Positions 39,953 through 47,281 of a stretch of 58,320 nucleotides of DNA are shown here, piece by piece. The notes beneath the pieces were generated by a model, which saw nothing but the letters and a program-made list of their open reading frames with translations, searched no databases and was not told the origin of the DNA. Within the stretch, counting starts at the first letter, position 1, and every line of letters begins with the position of its first letter. The position numbers and the translations under genes are program-made. The stretch comes from a virus: positions 1 through 58,320 of the IMG/VR virus record IMGVR_UViG_3300032134_000003. One strand, 5' to 3'.

Positions 39953-40348
39953 ATGGCTGATGCAGTAACGTCCCAAACGATCCAAGACGGCGACCGTATT
40001 GCTGTTTTGAAGTTCACCAACATTTCTGATGGTTCTGGTGAAGCCGCAGTTAAAAAGATTGACGTATCCGCACTCCAAGCGGAGTCTGGTACAGGCAAAG
40101 CCTGCGCCAAGGTAGCCATTGAGCAGATGTGGTACGACTGCTCTGGCATGACTGTTGACATTCTGTGGGACGCCAGCACCGATGTGATTTGCTGGACACT
40201 GAGTGGCTATGGTTTCTATGACTGGCGACAGGCTGGTCCCCTCGTGAATAACGCCTCTAGTCCTACTGGGGATGTTATGTTCACCACTACCGGCCACTCA
40301 AGCGGTGATCGCTATACCGTGATGGTGGCCGTAAGGAAGAGTTACTAA
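39953..40348 (+). CDS. Conserved structural protein (131 aa)
   Basis: This beta-rich protein has DGDRIAVLKFTNISDGSGEA and a characteristic VDILWDASTDVICWTLSGYG segment that I associate with virion proteins of marine phages. It may bind at the head-tail region. GGGGAGA precedes the start. Confidence 0.65.
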   Translation: MADAVTSQTIQDGDRIAVLKFTNISDGSGEAAVKKIDVSALQAESGTGKACAKVAIEQMWYDCSGMTVDILWDASTDVICWTLSGYGFYDWRQAGPLVNNASSPTGDVMFTTTGHSSGDRYTVMVAVRKSY

Positions 40349-40591
40349 ATGTCTTCTAATGCGGAGAGGGAGCGGGCTAAGGCCATCGCCGCGAGCTACG
40401 CCTCTGGCGGATTAATTAGTGGCGATATGCTAAAAAAAATATTAATCAAGAATACGAACCTTGCTGACCTATCTCACATGAGGTCCCAGGGGATGGTTGG
40501 CAATGGGTCCAAGCTGGCCAAGGGTGGCGTTGTTCCCTACAAGGAGTCTGTACGCAAGAAGTTCGGGTATTCTGATCTGGACTCAGACTGA
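40349..40591 (+). CDS. Small basic structural-region protein (80 aa)
   Basis: The protein begins NAERERAKAIAASYASGGLI and carries a glycine-rich middle and a C-terminal KEVVP-like segment (GGVVPYKESVRKKFGYSDLD), which places it with short aquatic-phage proteins containing the SGG/KGG pattern. Function unknown; inferred minor virion or assembly protein. It overlaps the next gene as TGATG. Confidence 0.55.
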   Translation: MSSNAERERAKAIAASYASGGLISGDMLKKILIKNTNLADLSHMRSQGMVGNGSKLAKGGVVPYKESVRKKFGYSDLDSD

Positions 40592-41268
40592 TGGCTACAT
40601 CTGGAACTTCTGCGTTCAACCTTGATGTTTCAGAGGTCGTAGAAGAGGCATTTGAGCGGTGCGGGCTTCAGTCAAAGACGGGCTATGATATGGATACGGC
40701 CCGTAGATCACTGAACCTCCTGTCCCTTGAGTGGACGAATCGTGGCTTAAACTTCTGGACCGTGGAGCAAGGAACCGCTACCGCATCAGACGGTGTTTCC
40801 ACGATTACGCTACCAGCAGATACTATAGACTTGATCCAGTACTGGATTCGTGATGGGTCTGGCACCACGCAGAGCGACCTGCCTATATCGCGATTTAGTG
40901 TGTCGCAGTACTCCACGATCCCGAATAAGCTTACTGAGGGGAGACCCGTAAACCTGTATATCGACAAGCAGCGTGACGCCCCAGTTGTCTACCTGTGGCC
41001 CACACCCAACAAAGACTATACGTTCGTTTATCAGCGCATTAGGCGTATTGAGGATACGGGCATTGCAGGGTCAAACAACGCTGACATTCCCGCCCGCTTC
41101 CTACCTGCGCTTGTGTCCGGCCTGGCGTATCTCATATCACAGAAGTACCCAGAAGCATTTGCGCGATCTGCCGAACTCAAAGCTGAATACGAATTCCAAT
41201 GGCAATTAGCAGAGCAAGAAGATCGTGACCGCGCCTCAGTGCATTTTGTGCCTGGAGGGTATAGCTGA
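40591..41268 (+). CDS. Head-tail adaptor / DNA stabilisation protein, gp4-like (225 aa)
   Basis: The sequence opens with VSEVVEEAFERCGLQSKTGY and ARRSLNLLSLEWTNRGLNFW, with a VYLWPTPNKDYTFVYQRIRR segment. It matches the pattern of P22 gp4-type tail accessory proteins that plug the portal ring after packaging. Twelve copies would form the first connector ring. The downstream 41600 gene looks like a second adaptor. Confidence 0.75.
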   Translation: MATSGTSAFNLDVSEVVEEAFERCGLQSKTGYDMDTARRSLNLLSLEWTNRGLNFWTVEQGTATASDGVSTITLPADTIDLIQYWIRDGSGTTQSDLPISRFSVSQYSTIPNKLTEGRPVNLYIDKQRDAPVVYLWPTPNKDYTFVYQRIRRIEDTGIAGSNNADIPARFLPALVSGLAYLISQKYPEAFARSAELKAEYEFQWQLAEQEDRDRASVHFVPGGYS

Positions 41269-41603
41269 TGGCCAAGTATGCTGCTGGCAAGTACGCCTTT
41301 GGGTTCTGCGACCGCACTGGGTTTCGTTATAAGCTCAAGGATCTGGTCCCGCAGGTTAAGGCTGGCCGCATGACGGGCCTGATGGTTGGTAAGGATATGC
41401 TAGACCAAGATCAGCCCCAGAACTTTCTCGGCAGGCTGGGTGATTATGCTGACCCACAGGCCCTTAAGGACCCACGCCCTGATTTGTCACAGGACACTAG
41501 CAGGCGATTGTCTGCGTTTGATCCCGTAGGGAATGGAAACGCAGGCGGAGCGGGAAACATCTTGGCACATGGACAGGCGGGAAGGGTGACGGTGACTACA
41601 TGA
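41268..41603 (+). CDS. Unknown small structural-region protein (111 aa)
   Basis: The protein is short, basic and glycine-rich (AKYAAGKYAFGFCDRTGFRY at the start and a GNGNAGGAGN stretch near the C-terminus). It is coupled to both neighbours by overlapping start/stop codons. The KYA-GFCDRTGFRY pattern recurs between adaptor genes in aquatic phages. A connector role is possible but not shown. Confidence 0.6.
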   Translation: MAKYAAGKYAFGFCDRTGFRYKLKDLVPQVKAGRMTGLMVGKDMLDQDQPQNFLGRLGDYADPQALKDPRPDLSQDTSRRLSAFDPVGNGNAGGAGNILAHGQAGRVTVTT

Positions 41604-42232
41604 CCTATGCTGAATTGACTGCGGCCATTAAGGATTATTGCCAGAATACGGAAACAAGTTTCGTGGCTGCGATTGATACTTTTATCAAGCAGGCTGAAGG
41701 ACGCATCTATCGTTCGGTTAACTTGCCGGTTAATCGGAAAAATGTTGCTGGCACGATCACTGACGGAAACCAATACCTGTCGATGCCTACGGACTTTCTT
41801 TTTCCGTTGTCGTTATCCCTAACAAGCTCCAGTAATCAAATCTTTTTGTTGAACAAGGATGCAAATTTTATTCGGGCTACCTACCCCAATGCGTCTACCG
41901 AAGGGGTGCCGAAGTATTACGGTGTATTTGACAGCGATACGTTTATTGTTGGCCCTACGCCGAATGCCGATTTTGTCACAGAGCTTCATTATTATTATCA
42001 GCCAGCCTCAATTGTTGACACAAGCCCTTCGTGGCTAGGCACCAATGCGGATACTGTGCTGCTTTATGGCTCCCTGATAGAGGCATACACCTACATGAAG
42101 GGTGATGCGGACATAATGCAGTTGTATCAGCAGAGGTATCAGGAGGCATTGGATCTTCTCAAGATGCAGGCAGAAGGACGTATGACTGTTGATGAATACA
42201 GGAATGGGACCATCAGGGTGCCAGTCAACTAA
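41600..42232 (+). CDS. Phage adaptor protein, SU10-adaptor-like (210 aa)
   Basis: The N-terminus MTYAELTAAIKDYCQNTETS followed by VAAIDTFIKQAEGRIYRSVN and LPVNRKNVAGTITDGNQYLS is the familiar opening of adaptor proteins in SU10-type podoviruses and related marine phages. They bind below the portal and link it to the nozzle. A YGSLIEAYTYMKGD helix and a YQQRYQEALDLLKMQAEGR helix close the fold. ATGA overlap couples it to the preceding gene. Confidence 0.8.
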   Translation: MTYAELTAAIKDYCQNTETSFVAAIDTFIKQAEGRIYRSVNLPVNRKNVAGTITDGNQYLSMPTDFLFPLSLSLTSSSNQIFLLNKDANFIRATYPNASTEGVPKYYGVFDSDTFIVGPTPNADFVTELHYYYQPASIVDTSPSWLGTNADTVLLYGSLIEAYTYMKGDADIMQLYQQRYQEALDLLKMQAEGRMTVDEYRNGTIRVPVN

Positions 42233-42510
42233 TGTTTATCGCGGAAGTAGGAAGCGTCAGCGTCGTGACAAGCAACGACACAACCCTTGGCCCAGATCAT
42301 TGGGCGAGGCGGGCGTCTGATCAGGTCATGTCTGTTGGCAAGGACGCGCACCCCTTGATAGCAGAGCAGGCGTTGGAGTTTAAGGGGTTTATTGAGAAGG
42401 CGGTAAGGTATTATATGTACGAAGCAATCAAGGAAGATCGTTCTAGGATCGTTACCCTGCTGCGTTCAGCAGGCCATAACGACCTGGCTAACTCCGTGGA
42501 GAAGTTGTAA
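42232..42510 (+). CDS. Unknown small protein between adaptor and tail genes (92 aa)
   Basis: Short protein with a helical C-terminal half (AVRYYMYEAIKEDRSRIVTL, then LLRSAGHNDLANSVEKL). It overlaps both neighbours. Similar small proteins follow the adaptor in related gene orders. The role is unknown. Confidence 0.6.
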   Translation: MFIAEVGSVSVVTSNDTTLGPDHWARRASDQVMSVGKDAHPLIAEQALEFKGFIEKAVRYYMYEAIKEDRSRIVTLLRSAGHNDLANSVEKL

Positions 42511-42941
42511 TGGCTATTACACAGGCAATGTGTACGTCTTTCAAGAAGGAACTAATGGAGGCGAAACATAATTTCCTTAATTCGGGTGGCAATACGTTTA
42601 AGATTGCGCTTTATACGAGTAGCGCGACCATGAGCGCAGCCACTACAGCGTATTCCTCAACTAATGAAATCAGTGGCACGAACTACACTGCTAAAGGAAA
42701 TACGCTAACGCGGGTAGACCCCTCCAGTAGCGGCACTACCGCTCTTACGGACTTTGCCGATACCTCGTGGTCTACCGCAACATTTACTGCTAGAGGGGCT
42801 TTGATTTTTAACGAAGATACCAGTGGTGATACGTCTGTTCTTGTCTTGGACTTTGGTGCGGACAAGACTGCGACTGCTGGTACGTTTACTATCGCTTTCC
42901 CTGCGGCAGATGCGAGTAACGCAATTATTCGCATAGCGTAG
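42510..42941 (+). CDS. Tail-region structural protein (143 aa)
   Basis: The chain reads MCTSFKKELMEAKHNFLNSG, FKIALYTSSATM, GNTLTRVDPSS, then WSTATFTARGALIFNEDTSG and a C-terminal AADASNAIIRIA. This is a recurrent beta-sandwich structural protein of aquatic phages, possibly a tail or fibre component. TAATG overlap with the previous stop. Confidence 0.75.
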   Translation: MAITQAMCTSFKKELMEAKHNFLNSGGNTFKIALYTSSATMSAATTAYSSTNEISGTNYTAKGNTLTRVDPSSSGTTALTDFADTSWSTATFTARGALIFNEDTSGDTSVLVLDFGADKTATAGTFTIAFPAADASNAIIRIA

Positions 42942-42942
42942 T

Positions 42943-43707
42943 ATGGCAAACGTAACTGGCTGGGGTCGTTCTACTTGGGGCTCTGAGACTTGGGGCCAGC
43001 CTGTACCCATTGAGGTAACAGGTATAGCGGCAACTGGTGGTGTTGGAAGCGTTACGGTAACGGGTGCATCAAATGTTACGGTGACGGGAGTAGCTGCAAC
43101 GGGTGCCGTGACTTCGGTATCTGTTTCAGCAGACGCCAACCTTGCAGTCACGGGGGTGTTGGCAACGGGGTCAGTAGGAAGTGTTACCGTAACAGGTACG
43201 GCAAATGTTGCGCTAACGGGAATAGCAGGAACGGGCGCGGTTAGCTCAGTAGCAGTAACAGGTGATGCAAATCTCACGGTCACAGGAGTGGCAGGGACAA
43301 GCGCACTTGGTTCGGTGGCAGTAACGGTTGATGCGAATATTGCCCTGACTGGAATTGCTGCGACTGGCGGGTTGAGTTCGGTGACGGTGACAGGGGATGG
43401 GAGTGTCACTGTTACTGGGCTGGCAGGAACGAGTACGGCAGGAAGCGTTACGACGAGCGTGAGTCAAGATATCGACGTAACGGGCGTAGTAGGGACCATG
43501 GGGATAACTGGAGTCAATATATGGAGTATTATAGATGACTCGCAGACACCTAATTGGTCGGAAGTATCTGACTCACAGACACCTAATTGGGCGGCAATAG
43601 ATGACTCACAGACACCAAGTTGGTCGGAAGTATCTGACTCACAGGCACCAAGTTGGTCAGAGGTATCTGACTCGCAGACACCTGACTGGGTGCCCGTGCC
43701 CTCGTAA
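42943..43707 (+). CDS. Tandem-repeat fibre-type protein (254 aa)
   Basis: After an N-terminal WGRSTWGSETWGQP, the protein has about seven imperfect repeats of roughly 20-27 residues with the pattern TGVAxTGxxxSVTVTG, alternating strands that should stack into a beta fold. The C-terminal ~60 residues are five repeats of an 11-residue unit (SEVSDSQTPNW and variants), visible in the DNA as 33-base units between about 43540 and 43690. A virion fibre, knob or receptor-contact protein is inferred. Tandem repeats of this sort can gain or lose units by recombination. Confidence 0.75.
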   Translation: MANVTGWGRSTWGSETWGQPVPIEVTGIAATGGVGSVTVTGASNVTVTGVAATGAVTSVSVSADANLAVTGVLATGSVGSVTVTGTANVALTGIAGTGAVSSVAVTGDANLTVTGVAGTSALGSVAVTVDANIALTGIAATGGLSSVTVTGDGSVTVTGLAGTSTAGSVTTSVSQDIDVTGVVGTMGITGVNIWSIIDDSQTPNWSEVSDSQTPNWAAIDDSQTPSWSEVSDSQAPSWSEVSDSQTPDWVPVPS

Positions 43708-43734
43708 TGATTCTGCCAGAGATAGGAAAGAAAC

Positions 43735-45867
43735 ATGGCAACATATGTAAATAATTTGCGGCTAAAGGAAATTGCTACAGGTGCCGAATCGGGTACTTGG
43801 GGCACCTCCACCAATACGAACCTAGAGCTTATAGCAGATGCTCTTGGTTCTGGTACGGAGGCAATTACGACTAACGCCGATACTCATACTACGACTATTG
43901 CAGATGGTGCTGCTGACGAAGGCCGTGCCCTATTTCTGAAATACACAGGAACACTGGACTCTGCTTGCACCATTACGCTGGCACCGAATACCGTCAATAA
44001 GATGTGGTTCATTGAGAATGCTACAAGCGGATCTCAGAACATCATCATCAGCCAAGGCTCTGGTGCTAATATTACAATAGCCAGCGGCAAAATTGCTGTG
44101 ATATACACCGATGGCGCGGGATCAGGCGCTGCTGTTCTTGATGCGCTTGCAGACCTAGAACTAAGCAGCACCCTGAGTGTGGCGGGTGCGACCACGCTTA
44201 CAGGCGTTACCACGCACGGCGGCAATGTAGTATCTGACACCGATAGCACGGATGATTTAGGTACTACGGGGGTCCGCTGGGCAAATCTTTATGTAGACGA
44301 TGTTGTGGCAACGACAACCGTCAAACCCGGAACCCTAGTTCTAGCGGCTGGCTCAATTACCGATACATCAGGTGCCATCACGTTCGGTAACGAGAATCTA
44401 GTTACCACGGGTACACTAGGGAGCGGAGCCCTAACTGCTAGTACGATTGCCGGTACAGATATCACGGCCTCTGGCGATGTCATCATCGGAACCAATCCAG
44501 CATCTTCTGGCGACATCAGGCTCAACAAAGACTTTCAAGTATATACCCGTAACAACGCCAACGATGCGAACAAAGTGGTGATGGGTGAAAATGTCGTAAC
44601 AGGCAATGACACTTTGGATATCGGGGACAACACCAAATGGGCCGCTATTCGTTTCCATGTATCAGTTGCCAACGTGATGGAGCTTACGCAGACAGCCATC
44701 AACCTCAACAAGGCGGTCACAGCCTCTTCCACTCTGGCAGTCACGGGCGACGCGACCGTCACAGCCGATGTGATCCTTGGCACCAACAATACGTCGAAAC
44801 TTATAGGGATCAACACTTCGGGCGCTGAGACAGATTTAGTTTATCTGGACAATGCGAACGATGTTTCCCTTGGTGGTGGAGGCAACAGTGTAACTATGGC
44901 GGGCGACCTCAAGCTGGCCGCCACCAAGAAGCTCTACCTCGACGGCGGCGGCGACACCTACATCATAGAAACTGGCACTAATGCGGTTGATGTGTTTACC
45001 GGAGGCACCGCCAGATTGAGAATAGAGAACGGGCACATCGCCATTCCGGCTACCAACAAGTTTTACCTCGACGGCGGCGGGAACACCTACATCGTAGAAG
45101 AGTCGGCTGATGATCTGCATTTTGTCACTGGCGGAACTGCGCGTCTGACCATCGCGGCAGATGGTAAAACACACGTTAACGGAGGCACGGCTGCTGCGTA
45201 TCCTGCGGCGGGCTTCGCGACGTTCTGGACTACCGCAGACCAATATGCGGCCAACTTCCGACATGACGGAAACGCCACTACAAGTGTGGGTATCAGTATT
45301 ATTTGTGGTGCAGATGACGCCGCTGGCACCAACACTGCCGTTTCCATCTTATCGGGTAATGGCACTACGCAGGGAACCATCACCTTCACTTCTGGAACCG
45401 TTAGTTACAACGCCTTCACTGCTGGTCACGACGCATCACTCCCAGTTGGCGAAACAGCTTACGCCTACGGGACGCTGGTGGAGATTGTTGAGATTTATTA
45501 CAAGCAAGAAGACGGACAGGACATGGAGCGCGGCATCCTCTACAAGGTGCAGAAATCTCAGTCGGCTTACGCCAAGAACGTCTTGGGTGCCTACTCCGGT
45601 CAGTACACAGAATCAGTAGTAGATGACGAAAACCTCCACCAAATCTATTGCTTGGGTGACGGACATATTATTTGTAACGGTGAGAACGGCGACATCGAAG
45701 TGGGTGATGGGATTTGCACCTCATCAACGGAAGGCGAAGGCATGAAGGCCGATCAGCTTTCCATGATTATCGGGATGGCCCAAGAGGATACGAGCTTCAG
45801 CAGTGCCTCAGAAACTAAGCTTGTTCCAGTCCAATACGGCCTGAAACAATTCCAGCCTTGGAGCTAA
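43735..45867 (+). CDS. Tail fibre / host-recognition protein (710 aa)
   Basis: The N-terminal ~140 residues (NNLRLKEIATGAESGTWGTS, then the ITLAPNTVNKMWFIENATSG segment) are the shared attachment part of many marine phage fibres. The middle is a string of beta repeats (LTTTGTLGSG- and GDVIIGTN-type). It includes two copies of a block with KLYLDGGGDTYIIE and KFYLDGGGNTYIVE about 40 residues apart, then VTGGTARLTIAADGKTHVNG. The C-terminal ~130 residues form a distinct Gly/Asp-rich domain (HIICNGENGDIEVGDGICTS) likely to trimerise or bind receptor. AGGAAAG precedes ATG. Confidence 0.82.
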   Translation: MATYVNNLRLKEIATGAESGTWGTSTNTNLELIADALGSGTEAITTNADTHTTTIADGAADEGRALFLKYTGTLDSACTITLAPNTVNKMWFIENATSGSQNIIISQGSGANITIASGKIAVIYTDGAGSGAAVLDALADLELSSTLSVAGATTLTGVTTHGGNVVSDTDSTDDLGTTGVRWANLYVDDVVATTTVKPGTLVLAAGSITDTSGAITFGNENLVTTGTLGSGALTASTIAGTDITASGDVIIGTNPASSGDIRLNKDFQVYTRNNANDANKVVMGENVVTGNDTLDIGDNTKWAAIRFHVSVANVMELTQTAINLNKAVTASSTLAVTGDATVTADVILGTNNTSKLIGINTSGAETDLVYLDNANDVSLGGGGNSVTMAGDLKLAATKKLYLDGGGDTYIIETGTNAVDVFTGGTARLRIENGHIAIPATNKFYLDGGGNTYIVEESADDLHFVTGGTARLTIAADGKTHVNGGTAAAYPAAGFATFWTTADQYAANFRHDGNATTSVGISIICGADDAAGTNTAVSILSGNGTTQGTITFTSGTVSYNAFTAGHDASLPVGETAYAYGTLVEIVEIYYKQEDGQDMERGILYKVQKSQSAYAKNVLGAYSGQYTESVVDDENLHQIYCLGDGHIICNGENGDIEVGDGICTSSTEGEGMKADQLSMIIGMAQEDTSFSSASETKLVPVQYGLKQFQPWS

Positions 45868-45935
45868 CAGCGACTGACCACTAGGGTCATTGAGCTAGAA
45901 TCCACAGTTCAGTAACTATAAGAAGGACGAAGCAA

Positions 45936-46268
45936 ATGAGGATCTTCAAGCTAGACACAGCAGTTGATGGGTACACCCACGGCGAGGTTTACGATGAGAG
46001 GCGAGAACACTCTGCCGGGATGCTGGTGGTCGCATTTCACTACGGCACGATGGACGGGAAGGACTTCATCCCCTCATCTCTCGGGAATCGTGGGTCGCTG
46101 ACGATGAGCGTAGAGGACATGACAGATCTGCGAGATGCCACGACGGGTCGCCCAGCGGATCTCCCGGCCTATGAGTACAGGACGGAGGATGTTATTGAGT
46201 TTCTCCCAACGCTGAAGGTTGCGAGAGAAGCTCGGGCAGCCGCAGCAGAAGCAGCAGAAGAGGGGTAG
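45936..46268 (+). CDS. Unknown small protein after the fibre gene (110 aa)
   Basis: The product is a mixed protein (VYDERREHSAGMLVVAFHYG) ending in an Ala/Glu-rich helix (REARAAAAEAAEEG). AAGGACGA lies before ATG 45936. Its place right after the fibre gene suggests a fibre chaperone or a small virion protein, but nothing in the sequence settles this. Confidence 0.55.
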   Translation: MRIFKLDTAVDGYTHGEVYDERREHSAGMLVVAFHYGTMDGKDFIPSSLGNRGSLTMSVEDMTDLRDATTGRPADLPAYEYRTEDVIEFLPTLKVAREARAAAAEAAEEG

Positions 46269-46289
46269 TATGATTGAGATTCCGACCTG

Positions 46290-46631
46290 ATGACGCCGGA
46301 AGCAATTAAGGAGTCAGCTAACGTCAGCTTCTCTTTGAGCTTTTTGCTGCAACTTGTTGGGATACTGATGGCGGGGGTATGGGGATACTCACAACTTGAC
46401 GCCCGCATATCAACGATAGCCAACGCCTCTGTGCAACACACTGAGGGAATTGAAAGAATTGAGACTTCGATGGAAAAAAATCAGGATGCCCCAATTAGCT
46501 CAGACCACATCCAGAACACAAAGCTGAACTGGTTAGAATCTGTTAATATTGATATGCTGACGCGGTTGGATAGAATGGAGGTGAGGATGTATGAAATGAG
46601 GGGCGAGATAAGGGGTGGCAATGGATCCTGA
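46290..46631 (+). CDS. Single-pass membrane protein with coiled coil (113 aa)
   Basis: A transmembrane segment at about residues 13-31 (SFLLQLVGILMAGVWGYSQL) is followed by a long coiled-coil helix to the C-terminus. Size and layout fit an inner-membrane spanin or holin-associated protein. No clear ribosome-binding site precedes ATG 46290. An upstream ATG at 46270 opens a six-codon peptide (MIEIPT) whose stop overlaps this start, so re-initiation is possible. Confidence 0.5.
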   Translation: MTPEAIKESANVSFSLSFLLQLVGILMAGVWGYSQLDARISTIANASVQHTEGIERIETSMEKNQDAPISSDHIQNTKLNWLESVNIDMLTRLDRMEVRMYEMRGEIRGGNGS

Positions 46632-46848
46632 CATGACTGCCTTGATTACACTGCTCTCTGGCCCCCTAGTGCCTATCCTAGCGGCTGGCGCTGCCTATGG
46701 AGGGGTCAAGGTGGGCCTAAACGGGCTAAGGGCTACAGCAAAAGAACTGGAGAGATTGTGCCAGAAACTTGATGACCGTCTGGATCTTCATTCAGAGCGA
46801 ATTACAAAGCTTGAAGTACAGACGGAAGAGCGTACTGGGCGAAAATAA
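46621..46848 (+). CDS. Small membrane protein, holin candidate (75 aa)
   Basis: ATG 46621 has AAGGGG five bases upstream, within the previous gene. One glycine-rich hydrophobic segment (LLSGPLVPILAAGAAYGGVK) is followed by a charged coiled-coil tail (ELERLCQKLDDRLDLHSERI). With the previous gene this makes a tandem of small membrane proteins between fibre and nozzle genes; a holin/antiholin pair is one option. The 125 bases after it hold an out-of-frame open stretch discussed in the findings. Confidence 0.5.
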   Translation: MDPDMTALITLLSGPLVPILAAGAAYGGVKVGLNGLRATAKELERLCQKLDDRLDLHSERITKLEVQTEERTGRK

Positions 46849-46973
46849 GCAGGGCGTTGCCCAAGTTGAATTGATCGTCAACAGATCCAACGACACGATG
46901 AGTCTACATGGAGAGTGTTTTGCGTCGATTGAAACGGAAATCAAAAACCTTAAATACAAAAAAAGGGTTACCA

Positions 46974-47276
46974 ATGCCGAATAACGAAGAAAATAAAAGT
47001 ACTTCTGAAAGTGAGCCCGTGGATGCAAAGGCGAATGGCCAACTTACCAGAGATATTTGTTTTTCTTTAGAGCAGGCCAATTTAGCTAAAAGCTTGCTTC
47101 AGGCCGTAAACGAGTCTCGTGATGTACACGTTAATGCTCAGTCCAGATGGGAAGCCTTTCTCGTAGGTGTAGGTATGCGTCCCGGCGATGAGATTGTCGG
47201 TGGTGACCTAGACAGTAATGATCGGAATAAGCGTTGCTTGACGATTAAGATGAGCAACGGTATCGCTAAGGAATAA
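46974..47276 (+). CDS. Unknown small protein (100 aa)
   Basis: The likely start is ATG 46974 (AAAGGG upstream); an in-frame start at 46908 is less likely. Acidic, polar N-terminus, a helix (ICFSLEQANLAKSLLQAVNE) and a C-terminal region with GMRPGDEIVGGDLDSND. No family is recognised. It directly precedes the nozzle gene. Confidence 0.55.
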   Translation: MPNNEENKSTSESEPVDAKANGQLTRDICFSLEQANLAKSLLQAVNESRDVHVNAQSRWEAFLVGVGMRPGDEIVGGDLDSNDRNKRCLTIKMSNGIAKE

Positions 47277-47281
47277 CGGCT

